DNA of 64,000 nucleotides from Nyssa sinensis (lineage: Eukaryota > Streptophyta > Magnoliopsida > Cornales > Nyssaceae), in NCBI GenBank assembly GCA_008638375.1, contig CM018037.1, forward strand, positions 36,413,576 through 36,477,575, read 5' to 3'. A program made the translations under genes and the position numbers. A model generated the notes under the pieces. The model was not told the origin of the DNA. It worked only from the letters and a program-made list of their open reading frames with translations, and ran no database searches. Below are positions 51,159 through 63,844 of this stretch, one piece after another (position 1 is the first letter of the stretch; each line of letters starts with the position of its first letter).

Positions 51159-53689
51159 CGCGCGCGCGCGCATTTATGTGGCAAGCAAACCCTAGTAGGA
51201 CCATTGAGGACCACAGCCCACAGTCCAAACGGTTATACTCAATTTAGATGCTAGAAAACCAACATTCTAAGCCATATGAATCGGTCAACAATCCATGAAA
51301 CCTACCCTACTTGATGTCAAATTTTAATCCCTCTTTAAACAGAAAAATGGTACATGGCATATCATCTCCTAGCTACCATTTTATATATATATCTGGGCAA
51401 GTAACATTGTATAGTGTAGTCATCCTAGCTTCATCTTGCCTTTAAGGAAGCTATCTGGTATCTGAATTTTTTAACTACTAGTATTAGTAGATACAAAGGA
51501 TAGATATATGGATTGTATATAGTACCAGGATATACCAAAGTAAGCTAAGATTTAAATGTTGGAAGATGTTAGGAGTTAATTGCAGGAGTGGGGTTGAAAA
51601 AAAAATTAAATTCAAGTTTATGGAAGATTGAATTTTATTTACCGAAGTAAGGTTGTTTTACGAAAACATCTTTTGAAGCGACACTTTGTAAAGGCATGAT
51701 TTTAAGAAACACTTTCAAATGAAAGTGTCAAATCATAAAATCAATCTCTTGTAGACAAAATGTTACTTGGATATAAAATGTCATTTGGATAGACAAAATG
51801 TTCATTTATCTCGTCACAATATTACGCATATACCAATGACTCACCACCATATATGATGCAGTCCAACAATGATAACCAAAATAAATATATATTTTTGTAA
51901 GTTAATGTATTTTAATTTAAAAAATTTTAAATAATTTAAACCAGCCAATCAACAGAAAAAAAAAATTGTGATAATTACCCTTACTACCAAAATTTACCTC
52001 CCCCCCCCCCCTTTCTCTCTCTCTCCCTTCCCACGGTAAGCATACATGCCTCCAATCATTTGGTGGAGGCATTTTTGCTACTCTGATGTCTCTCCAGTTG
52101 TAATGTAAAATTTGAGAAATGTTTTTATCAAAATCAGGTAGATCTGATTTGATTTAATTAAATTTATGTCCTTTTTTAATTTTTTCTAAATTTATGTAAT
52201 TTTTTAAGTCGCATTTCAAGATGCGATTTCAATGATAATTTTTTAACAAAATCGTATCTTCAAAATGAAATTTTAAAATCGCATTTTGAAGAAACAATTT
52301 CAAATAAACAAGGACTCCCAAATCCTTATTGGTTTGGACAATTACAAACTTTTTTTTGGTTTGAAATCGTATTTTCAACATACATTTTCAAAATTATATC
52401 TTAAACATGCAATTTTTGTAAAAAATTAACGATAAAATCGCATCTTTAAAATACGATTTCTAAAATTACATGAATTTGAAAAATATTTAAAAAAAAAAAA
52501 TCAGGTGAGTTTAGTAAAAAATTCAAAATTTGGGTGTTGGAAAAGCAAAATAGCAATCCAGACATTTGCAAGGTTGACAAACTGAAGAAAAAGACTGATC
52601 ATTTGCCTCATGCGATGTCCCCCTGCTTAAAAATGGTCGTAGAACATAGCTTGGATTTTTTATTTTTTGTTTTTTTTGTTGTTGAGGTTGGCCCATTTTG
52701 TCATGAACATTGTACTATGTACAACTAGCTACAATAATGGAGAGACACCATGTTCTGCGAAGTGCTCCATAATTAGTAGGAAATTAATAATGAAGTATAA
52801 CATTTCGTTCAATTATGAATTAACCACAAACTAGAGAATCTCAAGTTCATCACAAATGATATTAGAGTTTCTTAAAACCCATAATCTCTTAATTTCCTCA
52901 TAAACAAAAACCCTCTGATTCCATTGAACGGTGCAAATTACAGGATGCTCATCCCTGAAAGCTCTCAGTGGTAACAAAATGACAAGCAATTTAGATTATA
53001 TTGGCATTTCGTGCATGTTTGGTTAAGTCATATAAAAGTGTTGTTTGAGTTAAACAATAAAATGTTTAGATAAACTTTTAAAAAATACTTAAAAGTATCA
53101 AATGAAAGCATCCATACTATGAACTTGACTAACTTAACTGAAAAAAAATTAGACTTACCAACTTAAGCCAAAACGTATTTGATAGAAAAGTTGCAGCCAA
53201 TAAATACAGTATCGAATTACATCCTAAACAGCTTCACAATTAAGTGCGGTTGAGGGGTCAAAATACATTAAATGCATTTGAAAAACTGATCCAAACATAG
53301 CCGATTCAGGAAAAACCTTGCCCGACGTCGAGAAGGATCATTCCTTGGAGGAAGAAGATTGCTATGGACTTGTGGAACACTCAGGTTCCTAATCATCATA
53401 AAACTTGGACAACTTGAGCTCAACATTAGAATGACTTCTCTTGAATTTTGAACATTAGGTAAGGTCTGATAAATTACCATTTATTCCACAGCCCAATTAC
53501 AAGGGATTCCTAGGTAGAGAGCATTGGGCATATCAGAAAAGGGTCACCAGGTTACAAGGGAATCCTTCCCATTTTCCGTAATGTGTAAAACAAGGGAAAG
53601 AAAATTTCAGTACTCAGCTTAAAATTCTAAAGAAAGACGTACCTTTAACAACAACAGAGTTATTTTAAACAAACAGCTGCGGAGATCAT
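50215..53689. other. Gene-free region between the pectinesterase and peptidase genes
   Basis: Holds the pectinesterase 3' UTR at its start. The two genes are convergent, so the right end is the peptidase 3' UTR. The open frames here are short and without motifs. Contains the compound microsatellite at 51119-51173, a C-rich tract at about 52003-52012 and a short segment with repeated AAATCGCAT motifs (about 52200-52460). Confidence 0.5.
51119..51173. repeat. Compound (AT)n(GT)n(GC)n alternating purine-pyrimidine tract
   Basis: An unbroken alternation of about 55 bases passing from AT through GT to GC dinucleotides. Such tracts can adopt Z-DNA, with cruciform potential in the AT part. Located between the convergent pectinesterase and peptidase genes. 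Confidence 0.85.
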
Positions 53690-56600
53690 TCACAAATTCC
53701 TCTCGACGAAGTCCCAAATCCTCTCTTCCATATAAATTCGGTCCCTAAGCCCACGAGGCATGTGACGTTCATCAGGGAAAATCAACAATTCATATGGCTT
53801 CCCAGCTGCCACAAATGCATTCACAAGCCTTGCAGTGTGCCTAAAATGGACATTTTCATCAATCATGCCATGCACGAGTAACAACTTCCCTTTCATCTTG
53901 TCCACGTGATGCATCACGGAACTGAACTTGTAACCAGCTTGATTGTCAGAAGGTAAGCCCATGTACTTCTCAGTGTAAAATGTGTCATACCCATCCCACG
54001 ATGTAACAGGGGCACCAGAAACAGCACATCTAAAGACGTCGGGAAACCTGGCTAGCGTCATGGCTGAAAGATATCCACCATAGCTCCATCCATACAACCC
54101 AATATGGCCATCTTTGGCTAGCCCTTGTTTGATGAGCCATTCAGCTCCAGTCAGTTGATCCTCGGCGTCAACACGCCCAACATTGTGCTTAAGGGAGCCT
54201 TCAAACTTCAGTCCACGTCGAGCAGTTCCTCTGTTATCTAACTGTAAAACATATGGAAATCAGCATGATGATTTTTTTTCTTTTCATTTTTTTAGTTATA
54301 AGAACTATATTGGTGATTAATACTTTAGTGGATACAAATTAGATTCTACAAAGGCAGTAGCATGAGCAATAGATAGCAGAAAAAGTAAATATTATTTGCT
54401 AAGATGATTAAATGGGCAATGATTTTAATTAGAGTGCATATGGAAAGCAACTTCAAGGGAGAAACATCCTAATTAAATTATTGAATTAGAGTTCTATTGG
54501 GTATGGAAACAATTTTAAGATGTTTGGCTGATACTGACCTTCCACACTAAGATACCTTTGCTCCTGAGATACTGAGCTCTCATGTCAACTGTGTTTATCC
54601 AAGAATCATACACAAACTGTACACTTGGACCACCATACACGCTGATCAAGGTTTTGTATGGTGGAGGTCCAAACCTTTCTGCATCAGGTTTATATAATGC
54701 CGCATATAAAATAGTCCCATCATTTCCCTGTACTTGAACTATCTCTGGAGGCTCGAGTTGAAGCCTTTTGAACCTTGGAATGGTGAATGGCTGCTCATAC
54801 AGAGGCATAATTAAGCTTCCATCATGCAAGAAGCAAAGTGAGATTCTAGGTGGAGAATCCAAGGAATCGTGAACATCAACAAATCTCTGCATCTGATGAT
54901 CAAGGACGACCACGTGTCTTCCCTTGCCCTGAGTCAACCTCAGTGGGGTCTGCGGGGGATAGCTCCCATCTGGGAATAGTTTAGCACAATAAAGGTGAGA
55001 CTCCAAAGGGCCATCTAGAGTTCCAGTGAAATATACAAGTCCCATGGCCTCATTTACACCAGCAATTTGCTCAACCATCCAATCACCTTCCGTTATGGGT
55101 CCCAAGCAAGACCCATTTGTCTCATGTAGATAAAGATGTCTAAATCCTGTTTTTTCAGAAGCCCAAATAAATCCCCCAGAAAATTTATTAAGTCCTTTGT
55201 CTAATGGTGTGAAGCAGTCATGCAGATTGATCCATGTGTCTTGTTCTTCTACCAATAAAACTTTTCTTTGGCCTGTTTTGATATCAAACATGAGGATCTT
55301 TAGTTTGGAATGTGACCTGTTCAAAACCTGAGCAGTGAGAGTATTTCCATGCATCCAATTCACTCTTGCCAAATATTCTTCATCATTATTTGCCTTGTCA
55401 TTTTCTCCACACAGAAGATCCATCCAAGTTACGGGACCTCCAGTGGCAGAAATTACCCCAAGGCGGACTTGGACATTTGAAGCCCCAGCAAAGGGATAAG
55501 CATGGTCTTCCTGTGCCTCTGAACCAACCGTACTCTTACCCTGGTGCATGATTCTGAAAAGAGGTATCTCAGATGAATCAACTTGTGTGAATGCTATGAA
55601 TTTGCTGTCCAGTGCCCACCAGTAGCCATTCTTCCGATCCATCTCCTCCTACATTGAGCAAAAACAAAAAACATGAGGATAAATTTCAAATTTAATCTTT
55701 TTAGAAGAAACTGCTCTGACTTTTCCTCTCAAAGCAAGAAAAGTTACTCGCAAAATGCTAACAAACTAAAACTATGACAGTGAAAGAAAGGGGGATTGAA
55801 TAATAATTCACCTGGGCTATATATTCAGCAAGACCATGAGTCTGAAATACAAACAAGAAACAACCGTCACATTCAATAAGAGAAAAGTCTTAAACCTCAG
55901 AATATATCAAACAAAATAAGTACAGTTAACAGGCGTGAACATTCTACGTAGCCAACCCGTTGAACTGAACCAATCCGACAACCATTAGTTGGTCTGTCTG
56001 GTTCTCCAGTGTCATCAATTCAGTTCAGGTCCCAATTTTTGGCGAACCAACCTTCTTGGTTTGGTTTTGGGTTTGGAGGTGAGTTTTTCCCAAATCAACC
56101 TAAGACACAAAAACCTATATAATTATATAATGATATGCTTCTTGTGGTCCTCCACTCACCATATATTCCTAACATATGATACATGAGAAACCAACAATTA
56201 TAATGTGGAAGTGTTTAAACAGCAAGCGAGTTCCTCTTAAGTGTGCTAGCTGGCCTTAAGTGATTAATTTATTGTTGACAAGCATTATAGGTGCAATATT
56301 AGAACCAAAAAAAGGAAAAAGTTAAAACTTCAAGCAACACATAGAGAAGCAAAACTGGTCCAAGCTGAACCAAGAATTTTCAATTTAGTTTGGTTCAGTT
56401 CTTTTGGGCCACTGTTCGGGTGTGGGTCGGAAAGATTGGGAACCAACCTCAGTTGGTTCAGTTCTGGGATTGGCCATAGACCTGACCCAACCTGGACCAT
56501 CTACACCCCTTACAGGCATGCCATCACATAAATGATAAGTAACATATATACTAAGCACTTAACTGAAAGAAAGAAAAAATGCATGCTCGATGATTTGAAT

Positions 56601-59359
56601 GGTGATATAACTTTTGATGACAAGACTAATCAGGGTCAGATGATTTAATGCATTTCACATTTTCAATTTAACCAATTCGCTGACCGAAAACCCAATATTA
56701 GATCCTTCTCCCAGGATCAGCTTGCTCAACATAGAATTTCCCTTGCTATATCCTTAGTTTTCTTTACCACTATGCAAAATGAAAAGGTCCTCATGTTCAA
56801 ATTCTGAGTTAGAGGACCCTTTCAAACTTCTTGCAACACAGATATTTTAAGTAGGGAGTCCCTCCATCTTGTATATCCAGATTCCAGAATGAATTGCCAC
56901 GCCATCAAAATGATATTTTAACTTTTTCATTGGGAAAAAAGGAAAAAGTTCTCTCTCCTTTTGCAGGGTTGGTTTTTTGGGGTTGGGGGGGGGGGGGGAG
57001 GTTGCTTACACCTCGCTCTTGGAAATTCCCAGAAAAATGCATAGCACCTGGAAAGAGAACCAATATTTTTGATAGATCTAGAAGAGAACCACAGTATTGA
57101 AATGATAGACAAAATGACCAACTAGAATAGGATCATCAGTGAAACAGCATATAAAAATGAACTTCTAAGAACAGAATCAATGGCGAAATGCAAGTAAAAG
57201 TACAATAAATATACATGCATGTGCATATTTTCTATGGTCTCATAGAGCATTTTATTCATCATTACTTCATAATGTTGCAACTTTCAAGTAGCATACAATA
57301 TAGTCAAAAGAAGAAGAATACAACCCTGCAAAGTATACATGGAAAATTAATTCTCACCATAGCATTTCCCTTGGCACCAAATGTTAACTGTTTTGACTCA
57401 TTGTACAAGAGATTTAAAACATGCAACTCGTAATCCCTCACATAAGCAAGCATAGTGCCATCTGGTGAAAGATGTGGATCAATAATGGGAGAGAAAGATG
57501 CACTTGGAAGCTTAAGCTCTGGTTGTAAAGAAAGATCCTGGAAATAAATCTGCCCATATATGCAAAAATAAATATTCAATTTTCAACCATATATTGATGA
57601 CAAAAAAAAAATTGTTAATTTCTCAAAAAATGAAAATAATATACATACAGACATAGAAGCCCATGATAATAATAAGAATTAATGTGACGTAATACAAATT
57701 TAGTAGGCACTTCTTTCATGATTGGAACCACTTTACTAATTTGGGATAAAAGGAAAATCAATAGATAAAAATTTCAAACCAACAAAGAAATTAAAACTAA
57801 TAAGAATCTTTCAATTATTATTAAATTTCCATGTTTGAAGCATTTGACAAACCCAAAGGTCTTCATAATAAACCAAGTGCAAACATATTTTGAAACCATA
57901 TATACAGCAGTAGAATACGGACTGAAATTATACCAGCAACTCAAAATACCTCTTTTGCAAGGTTCCTAGCTTCAGAATCTTCATTTAACAAAATAAAAAT
58001 TAAGAAATATATATTATTTTATTCATCTCAGAATAAGTTAATAAGCAACTCCTTGGTCTCTAACCAGGAATTCAAGTTCAGTTTTGATAAAAAAAAAACT
58101 ATTGTCCTTCTCTTTCTAAATCCTGCTAAATACTTGTTTCCCATAAAAGAAGGGGATAAAGAGTTTAACTGACATGATGGCCTTTGATTTAAGAAAGGTT
58201 ATGGCCCTTGGTAGAGCAAAATGATGAAAAGAGTTTTTCTTTTCCATTTTCTTTTTTCTTTTCTTTTTTCCTTTATTTGGGGGGGGGGGGGGGGGGGGTG
58301 TGGGGGGACAATCACCAATTGATAACAATCACGCAGCAAATTCATTGTTAAAGTCAAAAATATTATTTTTGTTGTGCTTCTGCACAGAGATGTGACTGCG
58401 AGATGAAACATAAACAAATGGACATTGAATTCAAGTATATGCCACCTCATGTGAAGAAAATGCCACATAAAGCCCTCCTCTACTAATTTGCAGCAATAAC
58501 TCAATTTAGGACATGCACATTCTACATTACCCAATACTATCAACTATATCATAACTCATAAGCTCATTGCTCTCTTAGTATGACCATATCTAATATCCAA
58601 CCTGGAAAGTTGTCCAGTTGCCTAGAAGTAGCATATTTTAACAATTCCTCCACTCATAAACTCTTCCTAGATATGTGTTTGCATATCTGAAAATGTGCAA
58701 CCATCTTCAAGGTGAACCTGATGAAAACAGTTGCCCTTTTACTAGCTAATAATGCACCTATTTATGTCTAACATTTGACATTCCACAAAACATACCAGGG
58801 GAGAAAAACAATCAAAGATTGCAATTCAACAATTTAAAAAAGAAGAATGGCATTTCATTATAATTCAATGATGAAACCATGAAAGCAGTTACTTAACATC
58901 AGAGGCAAGGGAACATACCCCAGCAGGTAAGGGCACCATGACTGTCTTCTTCGTCAAGCTTGTCTTCACCCATTCATACCGTGTTACCCCTAACCCACGC
59001 TCCCTTGACCTCTCCCTCCTCAACTTCTCTTCTGCAGATATGTTACTCTCATCGAGGCCACCATCTGGTGGACTAAAAAACAATTCTTGGTTGCAAGTTT
59101 TGAGATCAAATGCAAACACCTTCCTACTCAAAGTCTGATCAGGACTAAACAAGTAAGTTATCAAACTATCATCAGGACTGAAACTGATTGAAGTCGGTGC
59201 ACCATAACCAGGTAATGGAGATTGCACTATCTCTTCAACAGGAAAAAGAATGCAATCGTCGAGGGCCTTTGAAACAGTCGTATCAGTCACTGGCATTTCG
59301 CAAGGGATTGATCTTGAACGTTTCAAGTTCTTCTTTTCCTTTGTCTCAGTGGATTGCAT
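53690..59359 (-). CDS. Dipeptidyl peptidase, family S9B (DPP8/9-like)
   Basis: Five coding exons on the minus strand: 59359-58919, 57549-57358, 55841-55812, 55648-54539 and 54241-53690, all with GT-AG introns and in frame, giving 774 residues, near the usual plant length of about 750. It should release N-terminal dipeptides from peptides, probably in the cytosol, since no signal peptide is seen. Residues about 40-560 form the DPP IV-type beta-propeller; the Glu pair needed to bind the substrate N-terminus is present in AQEEMDR (about 222-223), coded across the exon 3-4 junction. The C-terminal hydrolase domain has GWSYGG (Ser 644), Asp 719 in HGMIDENV and His 751 in DERHMPRG, a complete catalytic triad. 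Exon 3 is only 30 bases. An acceptor 18 bases before the ATG (after 59378) indicates at least one 5'-UTR intron. Intron 2 holds a hAT-like element and a long G run; intron 1 holds another G run. Confidence 0.93.
55931..56511. mobile_element. hAT-like MITE in intron 2 of the dipeptidyl peptidase gene
   Basis: The right end CCATCTACACCCCT is the complement of AGGGGTGTAGATGG, typical of plant hAT-like elements, and the left end near AGGCGTGAACATTC is a weak match to it. The inside is full of GGTTTGGTTC- and GAACTGAACC-type motifs arranged in both orientations. I could not identify a clear 8-base target duplication. Confidence 0.5.
56985..56998. repeat. Poly-G run (14 G) in intron 2 of the peptidase gene
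   Basis: Preceded by GGGGTT, so four G-runs can form on the plus strand; the pre-mRNA carries the C-rich complement. Noted as a possible quadruplex-forming and slippage-prone site. Confidence 0.8.
58279..58307. repeat. Long poly-G tract (20 G, then TGT, then 6 G) in intron 1 of the peptidase gene
   Basis: Long G homopolymer in a pyrimidine-rich setting on the plus strand. It has strong G-quadruplex potential on the nontranscript strand and would be unstable in length. The transcript carries the poly-C complement. Confidence 0.85.
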
Positions 59360-60284
59360 TACAAATAAGTGACCAAGCTAACAAAACATAAATTTAATAA
59401 AATCAGGAAACTCGATTAATCAACCGAATTTTAACTACTTCAGGCTATGTTTGGTGGCTGAGAAAAATGTATTTTGGAACAGAAGAAAAAATTATCAATT
59501 AACTGAGCCTAAGATTACTATTTGACTTAGGTTGAGTTGCTTTCTCTCTTTCCTTTTCGAAGGTCGAGAGAATATGAAACATAGGTCTCGAAATCTTCCT
59601 CTCTTTTTTTTTCTTTTCGTTTCCTTCTTTTTTTCTCTCAGGTCAACTAAGTGAAAGAGAAATACAATCGAGATTACAGGAGATTACCAGCTAAGAAACC
59701 CCAGAGATCAGTTCAAGAACAGCACAAACATGATTGCCAAATATGATCCTTTGACCCAATTTGGTCCCAGATACCTGAAAACAATCGACATTAATTGATG
59801 AAGATCAGCATAGTCCAGCAGAATTACATATACACAAATATACATTAATTAATTTATTTTTTGGGGAGGGCCGAGTTTATTGGAATCGAACCTAGGAAAG
59901 AGTATGATTTGATCGGCCATGAAAGCGAATAAAGATCGGATTTGGATTCCTGAGAAATGAAATTTTGTCAGTTCTAGCGAAGAGGACTGTGGGTCGTAAA
60001 TCGAATTTGGAATCAATTGGGTGAGAGGTGGGGATTGTTCTAGATCTTCGATTCTTCGACTTTTGGGAAATGAAATAAGTTTTGAGGGAAAAAATGGAAA
60101 AATTTTGAGAAACTACTCAGAAAAAGGCTTCTTCTATGAAGTCAAAATCAATAAAATTACGTTTAAAAATTGAAGAGTAGTTGCTCAGACGTGCTCACAA
60201 TGCGCGTTCGCATGAAATTTGATTACAGTCTCACAGCATCCAAAAAAAAACCAAAAACAAAATTGGTTCTACTAGTATGCTAAT
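59360..60284 (-). promoter_or_regulatory. 5' UTR and promoter region of the peptidase gene
   Basis: The sequence up to about 60100 is less AT-rich and contains UTR-like segments. A minus-strand acceptor (TTTTGTTAG, ending at 59378) abuts the 18-base leader of the coding exon, so the leader is spliced. A pyrimidine-rich stretch on the plus strand (59530-59640) lies inside this presumed leader intron. The exact transcription start is not determined. Confidence 0.4.
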
Positions 60285-60287
60285 TTC

Positions 60288-60326
<39 letters not shown>

Positions 60327-60853
60327 TTCTTTTATAATTAATAAAAATGAGAGATCAAAATTTTATTAATTATTAAATTTTTTTATACTTTCGTTAATTA
60401 ATATTTTTTTTTACATGTAAATAATTTTCAGTATAAAAATAAGATTTTATATTTAATTTTTTAATGAATTTTAAATTTTTCATAAAAAAAATACATAAAA
60501 TACTCAACTTGTAACATAAAAAACCTCTAATGTCTATTTCAAGTATAGAACATGTGTTTTTTGTTGTTATAATTTTTCTCATCTACAGTATTTTTTATTT
60601 GAATTATATAGAATTAATTGATACAAGTACTAAGACATGTTATAAAGAGGATATATATATATATATATATAAATATATATAACTATTTTATTTTTCTAAT
60701 AATTGATATTATAAAGAGTTTTTTTTTAAATGTATTAATTATTAAGTAATAGAATTATTAATTATTTACCATAAACCAAGTTAGTTCCTTAAAAAATTAT
60801 TAATTATTAGAAATTATTAACTTATTAAATATTAATTATAAGAAGGTCAACTG
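60285..60853. mobile_element. TIR-type MITE upstream of the peptidase gene
   Basis: The right end (AGAAGGTCAACTG, flanked by TA) and internal landmarks match the elements at 10214-10704 and 62650-63173. The left end is obscured by a (TA)n tract at about 60295-60321. About 570 bases, AT-rich, noncoding. It sits within 1 kb of the peptidase start. Confidence 0.55.
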
Positions 60854-60869
60854 TATATAAATAATACCA

Positions 60870-61400
60870 GGTCTGACACGCAGCCCAGGCCCTAGAAGTG
60901 TTGTTTGTTATGGTCTGTCATCCATTGACAAGAGGTATTATTTGTTATGATTTGTCATATATTGACAAGTTTAAATTTTCAGTTCAGTAGCGAGTCTTCA
61001 TAAATTTGTCCTTTTGAGTCTTAAACTCATAAGATGCCTCTTCAATAGAGGTGGCTCTAAAAAAGTATCGTCCGTTATACTTTATCAATCCATTGACGAA
61101 CCAAAATTTTCAGTCTAGTGATGAACCCTCACAAGTTTTTCTTTACTAGCCTTAAGCCCAAAAAGTATCTTTCAAATAGAGGTGGCTCGAAAGGTGCCCA
61201 ATATCCCCACCTCAACACAGGCATTATTTTTATTCTGGTATCATGTTAGACGCATGATCCAGTCCTTACTTAAAAATATTATCCATTGTAATCTGTTAAC
61301 CCATTGGATAAACCTAAACTTTCAACTCAGAGGCAAGCTCTCGCAGGTTTGCTTTTTAAGTCTTAAGACCAAAAAACACCTCTCAAGTATACATGTCATG
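60870..61400. repeat. Degenerate tandem repeats of LTR-like sequence (three rounds)
   Basis: Motifs recur in the same order about three times: CCATTGAC or CCATTGGA, then TTTTCAGTTCAGT, TTTTCAGTCTAGT or TTTCAACTCAGA, then a GAGTCTTAAACTC, AGCCTTAAGCCC or AGTCTTAAGACC tract and AGAGGTGGCTC in the first two. This is the pattern of a decayed plant LTR family that has been tandemly duplicated. No coding potential. Confidence 0.5.
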
Positions 61401-62371
61401 CATTATATTTATAAGTCTTTCATGAATATTTTCCAACCATGTATGTATATATATTCTAAAACAAAGTGTTGATGACATTATTTATTCATTTAAGAAAAAT
61501 TAAGTAAGATTCAGGTTTTTGCAGAATAAGTGAATGAATTAACAAAAAAAATTAATAGAAAAGAAAAAAGGTATGATTCTTGAATTACAATTTTTTTTAT
61601 TTAATACAACTTATATATTATATGGATGATATGATAAGACATGATTTGTTTTTTAGATGAGTCGTATTATAGTTAATACGCTCCCATATAAATTATGTTT
61701 TTAATAGTTTTCTAAAAAGGCTGCTGTTTTCAATTTTTCTTTTCTAAAAATGTCTCACAAAACGCTTTTTCTTGGATGTTTTAATTTTTTTTCCTTTTTC
61801 CAATAAAAGAATACGTAACCAAATAAACACTCGACATCGATTGACAGGCCCAATCGTTCTACGAGAGCGTGAAGTCACGCTCCAGTTATTAGATTATGGC
61901 ACCGAATATCCAACGTAATATAATATCTCGGAGACACGCAATAATTTCTCATCAATTTGGCTCCCCTCCTATTACAAATTAGCTCCTCCACCCCCCAATC
62001 CTTTCAACTCAACAAAAGACTTGTAAAAATAAAAAGGACACATCTACCTCTTCGGCTCTGCCTTCAGTTCTCTTCAGTCTGTATCTGGAGTCTCCTCATT
62101 AGGCATGTGCAGTTATCAAACAAGATGGACCAGATGGGTTGATTCAACTATTAAATCTTAGTGTTTTATGGACCATTTGTTCTATTTGTAAGCTCATTGG
62201 CATGTTCAGATGTTCACCAATCTAAACAGTTATGGATTCATGAGACAGAACCACCAATTTGTAATAATAATATGCCCAAACTATGGGTTACACATGCATC
62301 ATAACTGGACACATAATGTTCACTGATGCATCAACTCAAACATTTTACGTCATTTAGTAGTGTTAAATTAA
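61401..62371. other. Gene-free region
   Basis: AT-rich, with no supportable gene and no clear transposon end. Confidence 0.5.
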
Positions 62372-62536
62372 TCATTCGGAGTTGTAGCTCAATCGTTTCG
62401 AGTTCGAGTCCCTTCTGTATTGATCATTGACAACTAGAGTTCAAAGAAAAGGACTTGAGTGTCACATGAAGAAAGACTTAGTCTAGTGTACATAAACTGG
62501 CCTAGATACTCCAAATCGATCCATAAAAAAAAAGTA
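62372..62536 (+). mobile_element. SINE-like relic
   Basis: GTTGTAGCTCAATCG resembles a tRNA-type box A and GAGTTCGAGTCCC a box B. The sequence ends with AATCGATCCATAAAAAAAAA, an A-rich tail. The boxes are unusually close, so an internal deletion is likely. No target duplication was identified. Confidence 0.4.
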
Positions 62537-62649
62537 GTGTTAAATGCCGAAGGAATATGCAAAATCTGCCTAAAATGATGTTTATATAAGCATGTGTGCA
62601 CACACAGAGAATGAACCGTTCTTATAACCCAATGCCATTAATCTTGGTA

Positions 62650-62831
62650 CAGTCAATCTTCTTAGAATTAATAAACATGAGAAATTAAAAATTTATTAAT
62701 TATTAAAATTATTAATTATAAAATTTTCTCATACTTTCATTAACTAATAAATATTTTTTACATATAAATAATTTTCGATACAAAAATAACACTTTATGTG
62801 CAATTTTTTATTAACATTTTAGTTTTTCATA

Positions 62832-62867
<36 letters not shown>

Positions 62868-63173
62868 CAACTTATGATATAAAAAACTCTTAATGTCCAT
62901 TTCAAGTAAACAAGTTATGTTTTCTGATGTTATAATGTTTCTTATTTACTATAATCACCAAGATATGTTATAAATGAGATATATACGTACATATATAATT
63001 ATTTTTATCTCTGTAATAATTAATATTATAAAGAGTTTTTAAGAAAAAAATATTAATTATTAAGTAATAAAATTATTAATTATCTACCTTGAAACCAAGT
63101 TGATTCCACAAAAATTTATTAATTATTAAAAATTATTAACTTAATAAATATTAATTATAAGAAGGATCAACTG
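62650..63173. mobile_element. TIR-type MITE with TA flanks
   Basis: The left end CAGTCAATCTTCTTAGAATT and the right end (reverse complement CAGTTGATCCTTCTTATAAT) are inverted repeats, with TA directly outside each end. It is the best-preserved copy of the family here: 524 bases, AT-rich, noncoding. The TA flanks suit a Tc1/mariner-type MITE. Confidence 0.65.
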
Positions 63174-63780
63174 TACATACAATTCCAAAATATTTTCAAT
63201 AACTTAGGCTTAAACAACAAACCATAGATACATAAAAAATGAATTGTTAAATATAAAGTCACAATACCAGAACAGAGGAAATCACACTGGTTCCATTTTC
63301 AGGTAACTCACTATCATATATATATAAATGCTTCAAGTATAATATACGCTGAGAACAAAACAATCCATGTCCAATTACTCTGCTGTGATGGATAGGAACT
63401 CGAACTGGACTCCAGATATCAACTGCCTCTGTGTATTATATAATCACAGAAACTATCCATGCTCAAAAACTACTTAGTAGGCAGAAAAGGATGGGAACCA
63501 TGTGATATACAAATACAAACCTTTTGTACAATTAATCCGCCACATTAGAAGAACCAACATGTGAAGAATTCGCAGCAGCAGATAGAAGAAGCAAGGCTTG
63601 TGAACCAACCTTGCCTGCCTAGGTGTGCTTTAGGGCGTTGTTGTGAATTCAAGTTCTTGTAGTGTCATCTCCGCTATCAAATCATAAAGATTTCAAGGTC
63701 CTCCATGGACAATCGTCACTCAAATATGTTCATCATCACAAGACACGAGATTGTAACAAACTTCTGGTGTAATTATACAT

Positions 63781-63844
63781 CTACATTTCTAAATCTTCAA
63801 CTTCGGCGCTCACCACAAAGCTAGGAAATGCTAAGGTTATATCC
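63781..63844 (-). CDS. Possible terminal exon of an unidentified minus-strand gene (partial)
   Basis: On the minus strand an acceptor CTTCCTTTTTCAG is followed by a frame reading DITLAFPSFVVSAEVEDLEM and a stop at 63783-63781; the first exon base completes the previous codon. The downstream sequence (63780 to about 63350) is less AT-rich than the MITE beyond it, as a 3' UTR would be. The rest of the gene would lie beyond the right edge. I do not recognise the family. The exon could be chance, since it is only 20 codons. Confidence 0.4.
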
